The translations under genes and the position numbers were made by a program. From positions 20,487,339-20,551,338 of the forward strand of contig VZSR01000520.1 of assembly GCA_013398615.1 (NCBI GenBank): a DNA stretch of 64,000 bases, read 5' to 3'. The notes under the pieces were generated by a model that worked only from the letters and a program-made list of their open reading frames with translations, did no database searches and had not been told where the DNA came from. Shown here piece after piece: positions 27,960-38,123 of this stretch (its first letter is position 1; each line of letters opens with the position of its first letter). This stretch comes from Brachypodius melanocephalos (Eukaryota > Chordata > Aves > Passeriformes > Pycnonotidae).

Positions 27960-28530
27960 ATAGCATTGTGACACGTGGCTGTAGTGGGTGTAGATGGCAG
28001 GGTTTTGGAAGGGAGTGAGGATTTCAGGGCTGGCAGCTGCAGGAGGGATGGTGCTGGACACAGCTGGCTCCAGACAGCTCCACAACAGCCCCATTGGAAG
28101 CCAAGGCTGAGCCCATCATCCAAGCTTTTGGCACAGGTAGATCCCCAAAGGGACTGAGCCCCACGGGTGAGCACAGCAGGACATAGAATTCCCTGCAGGG
28201 AATGCAGAATGTGCAGGACCCACACTGGAGCATGAGAAAAAAGTGGGATGGAAGCAGCAGCAGAATGAATCTACTTTGTCCCAGTTGTACACACTGCTCA
28301 CTATCTTGCTGAAGGGACTGAGTGTAACCTGTGGTGGGATCAAGGGGCAGAAGTCAGGTGTCTATGGCAAAAAGTGAGGCTGAGTCTATGAATGGAGTGG
28401 AACAGATGCTTGGAGATAAGCAGAGTGTGGTAAAGTTGAGACAGGGAAAGAGGGAATAAAGGTATTTTCACTAAATGTGAAATGTTTGTTTCCTTCTGCT
28501 ATTGGTTTTGGGTTTGGGTGGGGGGTTTTT
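27960..28530 (+). mobile_element. Old avian ERV/LTR-like relic (plus strand)
   Basis: This block is far richer in G and C than its flanks. It contains segments resembling a family of avian endogenous-retrovirus 3'/LTR sequence as I remember it: the CAGGTAGATCCCC piece near 28134, the GGACCCACACTGGAGCA piece near 28216, a GTTGAGACAGGGAAAGAGGG piece near 28434, and a T-rich 3' part that follows. The order matches the plus-strand direction. No intact viral gene is present. A minus-strand frame of 131 codons at 27830-28225 is antisense to the element and has no recognised domain. Edges are approximate and the exact family is not assigned. It could instead be an unrelated GC-richer repeat. Confidence 0.6.
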
Positions 28531-28580
28531 GTTTGTCTGGGGTTTTTTTTTGTTTGTTTGTTTTTTGGGGGTTTTTTTTG

Positions 28581-28652
<72 letters not shown>

Positions 28653-28672
28653 TTTGCTTGGTTTTTTTTTTG
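28531..28672 (+). repeat. T/G-rich low-complexity tract with T69 run
   Basis: G and T runs lead into 69 consecutive T at 28583-28651, followed by more T-rich sequence. The G runs just upstream (about 28508-28542, such as GGGTTTGGGTGGGGGG) fit a G-quadruplex rule on the plus strand. Five overlapping frames through the tract (28386-28793, both strands) are poly-Phe or poly-Lys artefacts. The absence of TTTATT close to the right of the T run argues against a minus-strand polyadenylated retrocopy. The T count is probably inexact for technical reasons. Confidence 0.95.
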
Positions 28673-28830
28673 TTTCCCAAGACCCAGTCCAGAAATATAT
28701 ATATATTAATTTGCAATAAATAAAATTCTCAAAAATCTGTTTTACTTTAAAGAGTATTAGGCAAGTGATTCTCTTGACTTTGTTTGAACCCACAACAAAA
28801 CTCCTCTGGGTGCATTACTTTTGAAAACTG

Positions 28831-29443
28831 TGGACATGCTGGTTTGGGCTGGGATAGAGTTAAGTTTAATTAAATGTGTTAATTTACTAAGTTTTAGTAA
28901 ATTAGTTTCAATTTTACTTTTAATAGATCATATAGTGCTGTGCTTTGGATTTGTGACCAAAACAGTGTTGATAAGATGGGGATGTTTTAGCTATCATTGG
29001 GCAGCACTTGCACAGCACCCAGATCTTTTGTGTTTCTCATACTTCCCTGCCAGGGAGTAGACTGGGGGTGCACAAGAATTTGGGAGGGGACAAGCCGGGA
29101 CCACTGACCCCAAGTGACCAAAAGATGTTCCCACTTTACGGCACGATGCACAAGAGAATTTGGCAGAAATGAGAAAGAATGTTTGAAGTGATGGTGTTTG
29201 TTTTTTCAAGTGGTGGTTACATTTCCTGGAGCTCTGCTTTCCTAGGAATGGCTGGATGTGGGAAGCAATGAATTAATTCCTTGTTTTGCTTTGCTTGCAT
29301 GCATGGCTTTTGCTGCTCCTATGGAGCTGTCTTTATCTCAATCCATGATTTTTCTCATTTTGCCCTTCCAGGTCTCTCCCCATCACTCTTGGGAAGAGGG
29401 AGCAAGCAGCTGTGTGGTCCTTAGTTGGGGCTGACCCATATCA
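28831..29443 (+). mobile_element. Degraded solo LTR of an avian endogenous retrovirus
   Basis: The block starts near a TGCTGGTTTGGGCTGGGATA segment and ends near a TTAGTTGGGGCTGACC segment. These and several internal pieces match my memory of a widespread neoavian ERV LTR: CAAAACAGTGTTGATAAGAT, GGGGGTGCACAAGAATTTGG, CCTTGTTTTGCTTTGCTTGC and GAGCTGTCTTTATCTCA. The matches run in order on the plus strand across about 610 bp, which is LTR length, and no gag, pol or env follows, so it is a solo LTR. It is inactive by inspection: the region where the TATA box is expected (about 29140-29165) has none, and the polyadenylation signal expected just before the GAGCTGTCTTTATC segment reads as CTATGGAG. 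Compared with the remembered consensus there is an extra AT-rich stretch at about 28865-28930. Target-site duplications were not recognisable, so the ends are good to about 10 bp. Confidence 0.82.
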
Positions 29444-30069
29444 GGTCATCTCTGATGTATCTGTCACCAGCACAACCCACTCCAAAATAGCCAACAGGAG
29501 GCACCACCACCTGAGGTGTTTCTTGGGCCTTGCTGATCCCTTCTGCTTGTAGAGACTGGGCTGTCTCCTGGACTATAATGGGAAAAAACACGGTTGTAAA
29601 TCATTATCATTCACCTCACTATACTTGTAAAATGCTTTGATGTTATTTGCCTCTTTGGCATTCAGCCACAGCTCTGCTGGATTAGAAATATATACTGGTT
29701 CAGCTGTGCATATTCTGCCTGAATCTGCTTCTGTATCATAGCTGAAGACAGCTCAGCTCATACAGTCTAAGCTGTGTCTCACATCCCATTTGAAGAAAGT
29801 AAGACCTATGCCATAAAATGACATATAATACTTGTATATTTGCCAAGTTCCCTACATGAATTTCATCCCATGTTTTACTGAATGAAAGGTTTTAAAAGGA
29901 AACAGAAATGCTAGAGAATTGATAGAGAAATGGCTTCAGGAACTTAGTATATTTGATCATGATATTTGAATTTTTTTAAACTAAATAATCCATTTACTTG
30001 TGGGTTCTAGTAGATGTATTTTTTCACACAAATATTATGAACCAAGGAATGTTTCTGTGTTATTTTTCT
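29444..30069. other. Unique sequence between LTR and CR1
   Basis: No gene is recognised. The first part (to about 29580) stays somewhat GC-rich and could be more retroviral relic, but I see no diagnostic segment. The remainder is ordinary AT-rich DNA. Confidence 0.5.
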
Positions 30070-30995
30070 GACCTTAAAGAGAAAGGGGAAAGAACACAGG
30101 ATTCAAGGTGAACAGAGGAGAATGAGACAATCCCCTCCCTTGCCCAGCTGTGATGCTGTGCCTGATGAACCCCAGGACAAGCTTGGCCCTCCTGGCTGCC
30201 AGGGCACTGCTGACTCTTGTTCAACTTGCCATTGACCAGGACCCCCAGGGCCCTTGCCATGGCACTGCTTTCCAGAGTTTCGTTTCCCAGTACATCCAGG
30301 GTTGTCCCATTCCAGGAGCAGAATCTGGCACTTGATAGTTAAATTTTATATGGTTGGTGATTGCCCAGCTCTCTAATTTGTTTAGGTCTTACTGCAGGGG
30401 CTCTCTACCATTGAGTTGGTCAATAGCTCCTCCCAATTCACTACCTGAAAACTTAGCATCCCTTCCAGTCCAGTGTCCAAGTTGTAAATGAAGATGCTGA
30501 AGAGCACAGAGCCTAGGATGGAGCCCTGCAGAACCCCAGTAGTGACAGGTCACCAGTCTGATGTCAGCCCATTCACTACAACCCTTTATGCCTGACCCAT
30601 GAATCAGTTGCTCACCCATCACATGACATGTTTATCTGGCTGTGTGCTGGACATTTTTTCTGAAAGGATGCTGTGAGAGACAGTATCAACAACTTTATTG
30701 AAATCCAGAAAGATTACATCTACTGGCTGTCCTAGATCAGCTACATGGGTTACCTATGTGGGTTACTGTAAAAGAAAATCAGATTTGAAAGCAGGACTTT
30801 GCCCTCATGAAGTTGTGCTGGCTGTGACAGGAAAATGCATTGTCCTTCAGGTGTTTTTCGATATCTCCCATAATTTTACCAGTTGTTGAAGTGACACTGA
30901 CAGGTCTGTAGTTTCCAGGGTCATCCTTATCCTGCTTGAAAACTAGTAATTCACTAGCCAGCTTTCAGTAGACTGGGACCTACATCCAGTGGAAA
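30070..30995 (-). pseudogene. CR1 LINE reverse-transcriptase relic (ORF2 fragment)
   Basis: Read on the minus strand, this roughly 925-bp block encodes, with interruptions, the C-terminal half of the CR1 ORF2 reverse transcriptase. The visible blocks in order are a DTVSHSIL-type motif (near 30690-30665), a GSILGSVLF-type motif around 30500, an ELGGAIDQLNGREPLQ block in the open frame at 30389-30622, and LGVLVNGKLNKSQQC in the open frame at 30060-30260. The catalytic FADD box, expected immediately before the LGG residues, is destroyed: the sequence reads F-S-G-S-E-L-G-G at about 30435-30455, one codon short and without the two aspartates. Frames shift and stop several times between blocks. The copy is truncated at both ends: it has no CR1 3' octamers on its 3' (left) side and no endonuclease domain on its 5' (right) side. 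It is a dead retrotransposon fragment. Confidence 0.9.
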
Positions 30996-33810
30996 AAGTT
31001 CTGTGCCTCTTGTATCTTTGGAAAATAACTCAAACCCAAAGAGACAAGGCCAATGCTATAAAGAGTGCCAAAATACATTAAAAACATTCTCACAATGCGT
31101 AGAACGTTTCTAAAATGTTTGCTACAAGATATCAGTCCCTCCCACTGAAGTCAATAGGAGAGCTTTTTCCATTGACCTTTCCAGGTTCATGAAGCATTAA
31201 GACGTTTGAAAAACCATCCCAGTGTTTTATGCTGACCAAAAAAAGAGTATGACATTCTCACAAGACAGGCAGTTCTTCAGAGGTTTCCTCATCAGAGTTA
31301 CAGATCTGAAAGTAGTTCAGTTAGCTTTTGCTAACATTCAAATGCCTAAGAAATTGTTCTTAGTCTTTGAAGATTTTGCACTTCTACCACCATTAGTTAC
31401 AGAGTTATTTCTGTTCCATATACACATATGAATGCTATTCTGTTAAGTATGATTTGATGTGATGCACATGAAAAATACTTAAAAGAATTAATTTTTAGCA
31501 AGGGTGGTTTATTCGTTTTTTTTTCCTTTGCTTTTTCATCTTGTCTGTAAGAGTTTATTCCTTCTGGGTTTTGTGTCTGCTATTAATTTTTCTTATTTCT
31601 TTCATATTCCATTTTGTGGCATACATATACAGTTTTAATAAGTCTGTTCCAGTTCTTGAAAATTACTTCATTTTTGTGTTCATTGTGTTAAAACAATTAT
31701 ACAGTGTAATCTGAATGATTCCATACATTGAGATAAGTATTAACACAAGGACAATATCTGCTGAGATACCTTGGGACATTTAGTAAATTATTTTCCCTTC
31801 TTCATTGCTTTCTTCTCTTGTCTAGTTCCACAACTGCTTTTGCTATGTATGTGTCAGAAATTTGTGCATACCAGATATAGCATGGTCATCTGGAAGATGT
31901 TTTATTACTTACAGATCTCAGTTCCACAAAGATTTATTACATCTAGCATTGGCCTTTTCCAGATGATCTCCTTCATCTCCTTCATACTGATGCTTATTCT
32001 GCTCCCTATATGGTGACATTAATATTTATTTTTATATTTATATATAATTATATATATAATTTTTATATAATTCATATTTTATATAATTCAAAATATGAAG
32101 GAGAGAGCAAGGAGGTGACACAGTAAAACCATATTCCAGGATGGCTATGGAAGCAGATTATTTACCTTTTGTCTTATCAACTCAAATCTCAATCTTTTCT
32201 GATGTCTATGCGAACGTCATCATATAGGACAGTAAAGTCTTTGTTCAACAACAAATTTTCCTTAGTGGAAATTCCTAATTTCTAATTTCTCCATTGGGCA
32301 TTGATTCTGTGAAGGAAGGACCAACATCCTGGATGAAAGGTGAGAACAGAGACAGCAGCACAGTTCTCATTCAGGCTGGCAGCTGAGTGCCCAATAATAT
32401 CATTGGTTTAGTACAAAATGGATTGCAGAAATTTGTGTTTAAAGCTATGGGGAAGTAAGGAATATTTTTTTCTAGAGCTGAGCCTTAGAAGGACTTAAAT
32501 TCTTATTGTGATATTGCACCTGAACTAGGGATCTTGGTAATAATTTAATTTTTACTTGATGTAAAAGCTATTTTCCCCCTTTCATTTAGGTAATTAGAAA
32601 GCAAGCTTTTTCTTTCTTTGACAGTAATTTTTCTTTTCATTGCACTCCTCTATGTGATGGCTTTGTTGTAGTATCACCTTTTTCTTCCATCCTAAACCTG
32701 CTAAAATTGCCCCTGTGCACGCCACTGAAGAAGAGGCAGCAGTGCAGTGCACCTAAGAGGAGGTGCATGCTGTCCCTGCAGACACATGCTCGGTGCAAAC
32801 TGTCTGCATCCTTAAACCTGTTACAATACTCCATGAATTTTGACACAGATTGTTAAGGTACGGTTGCGATAGTGCCAAAACATGCCCTGGGGGCGCAGGC
32901 TTACCGAGAGCAATTTACATTGCATGTTTCAGTCCTCAAAATGAATTTGTGCCACAAAAAACAACACAGGACTTTTCTCCACATCCTCCTCTCAACCACA
33001 TAATCTGGAAGAAAGCTAGTGGAAGCACTTCCATATGGAAAAAAGATAGCTGCAGCCAAAACAAGTTGTTCAGCTTATTAGAATCAGTATGAATAAGTTC
33101 ATTGAAAATTTGGCACGTCTTAATGTTATTTTCTAAAGAAATGATTAAATGCTGATCATATTTATCATTTAAATGAGTTTTTGAACAAATGACAAAATAT
33201 TTTGTGCCTCAGGGCATAAATATTTTTACTATGTGAAAGTTTAGATTGTTGTGATAATTTCCAAGTTTGGTGAATGGCAGCATTTTAAAGCTAGTAAAAG
33301 CAAGAGATAATTTAAAAAAGCCCTAATATGCCAAAGTCCAAATTAGAAATTTACATTTCAGGAAAGATGCAATAGATAATTAATTCTACTCTTACTGGTA
33401 AAGTACAAAAGATTTTTGAAAGTTTTAAAATTTATAAGCAAATCAAGCAAGTGTAAATTGTGTGTTAGGCAGCACCGGTAATGTGTTTGTGGCTGTCGTG
33501 AAGGCACCTGTGCGATGTCTTTGCTTCCCTGCATTGTGAACGTGCATTTTGGGGAACAGATTCATTCAAACTACACTGAGCAGGAGTTGTCCTATATATG
33601 AAAAATAGTCTATTTTAATCACCATTCAACTGATCGTAACTAGTTCATGGACCTTCTACTTTGAAAAGAAAGGAAAGAAAGTAGGAGCTGTGGATTAGTC
33701 CACCTCTATACTGAACTCTATACATTTAGTGTCCCAGTTCTGTCCTCTGGAATGATGATGCAAATTTTTAAAATTGCCAAATTTATGTTCTCACTCTACT
33801 TGTCATGCCA
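30996..33810. other. Non-coding sequence with AT-rich repeats
   Basis: No gene is recognised. An ATTT/ATATA-rich low-complexity stretch spans about 32020-32092. A CACTGAAGTCAATAGGAG...CCATTGACC arrangement at 31143-31176 resembles an ancient amniote repeat motif. CpG-retaining patches lie at about 32860-32912 (four CpG) and 33470-33545 (four CpG). Confidence 0.5.
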
Positions 33811-34264
33811 CACTGGGAGTTCAGCATCCAGTCCTGGTCCCCACAATTCAAGACAGACATGGACAGACCGGAAAGGGTCCAAAGGAGTCCATGAAGATGA
33901 GCAGGAGAGCCTGTCCTCTGAGTAAAGACTGAAGGAGATACATCATATCACCTTGGAGAGGAGAAAGTTTGGGGACACCTCATCACAGTATCCTAGGATG
34001 CAGAGGACAGCTACAAAGAGGACAGCGGAGAAGACAATTCCCAATGAATACAAACTGCATGGGGAAAGGTTTCCACTCAATATAAGAAAAAGATTTTTTT
34101 TTTTGATAACAGATGTCCCCTGCAACATCATCCCTAGGGACATGGTAGAGTTCCCAACACAAGAGGTTTTTAAGATGATCTCATCTAGATTCTGTTTGCA
34201 GTGAAAGGTTAGATCAGAAGATCTTCTGAGATCCCTTCTCACCTGTGTTATTCTGTAATTCTGT
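33811..34264 (+). mobile_element. CR1 LINE 3' end with RT C-terminus (plus strand)
   Basis: The plus strand carries a diverged copy of the CR1 ORF2 C-terminus followed by the short 3' UTR. Recognisable pieces are CAGTCCTGGTCCCCACAATT and the following GACATGGACAGACCGGAAAG segment, and the peptide LNIRKRFFFLITD in the open frame at 33953-34204, which corresponds to the conserved LDIRKNFF-type region. The copy ends in ATTCTGTAATTCTGT, a diverged version of the CR1 terminal repeats. Frameshifts and stops make it non-functional. It is 5'-truncated, like most CR1 copies, and contains a T11 run at 34095-34105. Confidence 0.9.
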
Positions 34265-37200
34265 TACTTAAATATCACCCACTGCAAAGACCAGTGTGGT
34301 TCTTATATTCAGTGTTCTGTTTCTTATTTACCCATCACAACATAGACTTTTTCCCACATTATAACAATCCAGTTATTTTTTAAGTTATTGGTTATAAAGG
34401 TAAAAGTCAATATAAGTAAATTTAAGTAATAGAAAGCTATTTATGTCAAGGAAGAGAACATTTGGTGTTTTCTAGCTGAATAGTAGAGCCTAATTTGCAA
34501 AATGCTTCAGAATGAAAATTAATTTCTGATTCTTATTCAAGATATGAATTACAGCTCTTGTATTATGTCCAAACAAGCTTTCCATTAGATGATCTTTCTA
34601 TCTGGCAGAGATTATTTTAATATTTTAGCAAATGTTGCTGGCATAGGCAGTATCCATTGAGGCACTTCTCTTTGAACAACTTGTTTTTAGCTTAAGACTA
34701 CTGGGTGTTTAGTCCTTACTTCCAACAGCACTTCCACTGACATAAAGGGTAATTATGGCAACACTGCACCACAAAACTAATTTTGTCTACCTATAAAATG
34801 CTTTCCATCGTATACAATTTCCACAATATTTTGGCAGACCAGGTTTTTGTATATATAAATATTTGTGGTTGATAATCTACCAAATCTATTTATTTAAGAA
34901 CCTTGAACTGTGTTATTTTGAGACAGAATAAGCTGCTTTTTAGACCTCGTAGTGAGAGAGGTTTGCAGATTAATGTATGCCTTTCTGTCATTTCTGATGC
35001 AAGTCTTTTAGGGAATGCACACTGCTGAGCCAGTCTGGCCTGCTTTCTATGGTGCCTTCCCTCCCTTTCTTACTACTTTCTCTAACATATGGTTTGTTTT
35101 ATGTAACAGAATCCAAGAGCCTACAATTTCTCATGCAGGGCTAAACCATGCAAACTACCATGTCTGTGGTCTACTTTCAAAGCGATATTAAGAAGAAAAA
35201 GAGAAAACAGAGAACGCCCTTGATGAGCTATAACTGAGTCTGCCTCTTCCCTTGCTCTGTTTTGTCATCAGCATATTGCCTGAACTCTGTGTCTTTCCTT
35301 TTCTGGGAAAAGTTTTTGTCGCCAGCTGGGAGAATGATGCAGGGAAGGATCGTGAAGTTCACCTTCAGCAGACACGACAATGGCTGACTAAGCCTGTCTT
35401 TACTAAGCAGGCAGTAGTCATGAATGCACTGTTACTTTCGCTTTCCTTTTCAGTCCCTTTGTGCCCTTCTAATATCTCTTACAAAAACTACTACTTCCCC
35501 AAGAAGCAGTCTCTCAGTTTGGAATGACGTTATCCATCGCAGGACCACTCTAGCTAATTTCTCCCTCCTCTGACAAAAGGGCTCAGAAGGATAATACCTA
35601 GTCACAGAACCTTTGTCTTCTGGCTCTCAGTATGACACTATCTTTGGGCTATAACCTCATGACATGAATGTAAACATTTTAATGCTGCTGCAATAGGTTT
35701 GACTCTAGAAGGAATGCTAATAGTAACGTGTTCAAACTGGTATGTGTGGTTTGGGTTTTCTTTTTAAAATGCATGTAGGTCTTCTGTGGATATAAAGGAT
35801 TCATTTATCCATGTATTCTGTTTCTATTCCATTTTAGGGCTGTTGGTCATCCTGAAAATGAAACGTTATACGCTAAGGAGGGCTGTGGTAGGTTTGTGTT
35901 GATTTGTTATCACTTACCAGTGTATCATGGTTTGGAACAAAAGGAAACACAGTCTGGAAAATAACATTTTACAAATTTTCCATGCTAGAATGATGTCTAG
36001 CACAACAAAATCCAAAGTCCTTAGATGTTATGGTACACAAATAACATATAAATGTTTCAGGCCAGCCCTTACCATGACTGATAAGACTATCAGAAAAGTT
36101 TTGAACAACTCCAGCGTCAGGCCAGTAGCTTTACCACATACAACATTTTAAAAGGAGACAACATATTTTTTCTTCCTCAAGTTGTGACACACAGTTTCTT
36201 CATGTCCATAAGCCCTCAGAAAGCACTGAGTGTTTTGGTTTGTCTGTCTTTCAGCGCTGCAAGGTGCTTTTAAGTAGAAAGGCTGGGGTGTTTTGCTGTT
36301 GAAATGTGACACAATAACAAACTGCTTGAGAATATTTTAGCCATGAATGAGATAGTGTACCAAGTGTGTTCTAACCTAACCTACTCCCACTTTTTCACCT
36401 TCCTTTTTTACCTTAAGTAAGGAGAGATGGCATTTTTCTTGTCCCGGTAATTCTTCTCTCTGAGTGAGGAGAAGGATAAAGATATCGCAAGCAATAAATT
36501 GTTCAGTACAGTTGAAATTCTGGATTGGAACATGTTGGATTCTCCAAACACATAACAGAAATAGGTTCCTGGCTATATTAAACCAGCTAGTGGGAAATCC
36601 ATCAGATCCTGGGGGCAAGCCACAGATCACATCTGGCTAAAATTCAGAAACTGGCAGAGTTTCACTGCTTTGGGAAATTTAAAGTGAATGTGAAGTTCAA
36701 CTTCATCAACAATTTTAGTTACTTCTTGGGAAAATAATATAGTACAGATGTCTAGCATTTGCAGGCCTGTACCAAAACCTGTAAATCAAGAAGTAAAACA
36801 CTCCTAGGTTTCACTGAGCATTTTGTTTCATTATAGTTTATTTCTGGATCCCTCAATTTTTGTCCTAAAAATGCTAATTGCAAGTTTGTGTAATGTTAAA
36901 TAGTGTATGTTCATACATCTGATTGATCACAATAGTGTTTTAAAACACATGAAATTGTGAGATAGGCAATTTAAGTGTTAACTAAAAAAAAAAGGAGTGG
37001 ATTTATACTTGGACTGTGCTTTTTATGATTAAGCATCCAGCAAGACAATAAAAAACCTCTCCCGTAATAAAATTGCTTTCTCTTTTTCATATATGATAGC
37101 TTGCTTTGAATAGCAGTTTTTTAGAACATAAATCTGTTGTTCTACTGAAAATATTTTCATACTACAGAAATCCCATTGTCAAACTGCTGTTAATCAGAGT

Positions 37201-37835
37201 TGCCTGTTAAATTCAGCCAAGGAATACACAGCAGTAAGCGCTGTCACTTTCACCACCTACCTTACTGAATGAGATAGTTTCATAAATTGAATGTCTTTAA
37301 ACTTGTCTCAAGTGTCATTCTCCATGTATTTTTGTACCTCCTGTTTTTTGTCCTGTCCTTCCTAATCTCAGATTATCCATTATGTGGGGTTTTTTTTCTC
37401 TAGTCCATACCTGAAAGTCCATTTTCTTTTTATCCATAGCTGAAACTCTTACTCAGAGTTTGATTGGATTTTATCTTTACCAGTACAACTCCCTTTGAGC
37501 TTTCTCTAATTGACATGACTGTCTGAGACTTTTTAACCACCCTTAATGTTTTCCAATTGCTCTTCATGCTCTTAGTCACTTTTTTTTTTTTTTTTGTTTG
37601 CTGTGGAGGAGATAGACTGCAGGTTTCTGAACTCTTCTTATTAGTCAGGAAAGCTGTGGGTCAGATTTTCATCTGTGTTTTTCAGCACATTTTGACTGAA
37701 AAATTCATTGGTATGTAATTTGGAAGCATTTTTCTTAGCTAGGAGTTTGACTCCATTTCAGACATGGAAAACTGAGGCAGAGATTCATGACTGAGCTCTG
37801 TGTGGTGTTTTCTGCCAATATTTTTGAAGTTGTAG
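34265..37835. other. Unique AT-rich non-coding sequence
   Basis: No gene or transposon is recognised. A T16 run lies at 37580-37595. The plus-strand frame of 91 codons at 35252-35527 has no family motif. Nothing else stands out. Confidence 0.55.
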
Positions 37836-38123
37836 TCAGGTGGGTGTCTTCCAAGTAGCAAGTGAATGAAAAGGAGAGGTATCCTCAAGTTGCTTCGGGG
37901 TAGGTAAAGATTGGATCTTAGGAAAAATTTCTTCACTGAAAGGGATATCAATCACTGGAAAAGGCTGCCAGGGAGATGGCTGAGTCACCATCCCTGGAGG
38001 TATTTAAGGGACATGTAGATGTGATGATCAGAGACACGGTTTAGAGGTGAACTTGCAAGATAGGATTTGTGGTTGCACTTGATGGTTTAAAGGGTCTTTT
38101 TTAATCTAAATGATTCTATGATT
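37836..38123 (+). mobile_element. CR1 LINE 3' end (plus strand)
   Basis: A good match to the last 290 bp or so of avian CR1 as remembered. Pieces in order are GATTGGATCTTAGGAAAAAT, TTCTTCACTGAAAGGG, GGCTGCCAGGGAGATGGCTG, AGTCACCATCCCTGGAGGTA, then a GATGGTTTAAAGGGTC segment and the terminal ATGATTCTATGATTAC. The preserved 3' terminus fixes the right end at about 38123. The left edge is approximate. This is one of the least diverged CR1 pieces in the window, so probably among the younger ones. Confidence 0.95.

Noticed and set aside
27830..28225. 131-codon minus-strand frame
   Set aside because: Antisense to a GC-rich ERV-like relic, no recognised domain; GC-rich composition lengthens random frames.
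28386..28793. Poly-Phe and poly-Lys frames
   Set aside because: Produced by the T69 run and flanking T/G tract.
28583..28800. T run as the tail of a minus-strand processed pseudogene
   Set aside because: No reverse-complement polyadenylation signal lies within the expected distance to its right, and the following sequence shows no coding signature before the solo LTR begins.
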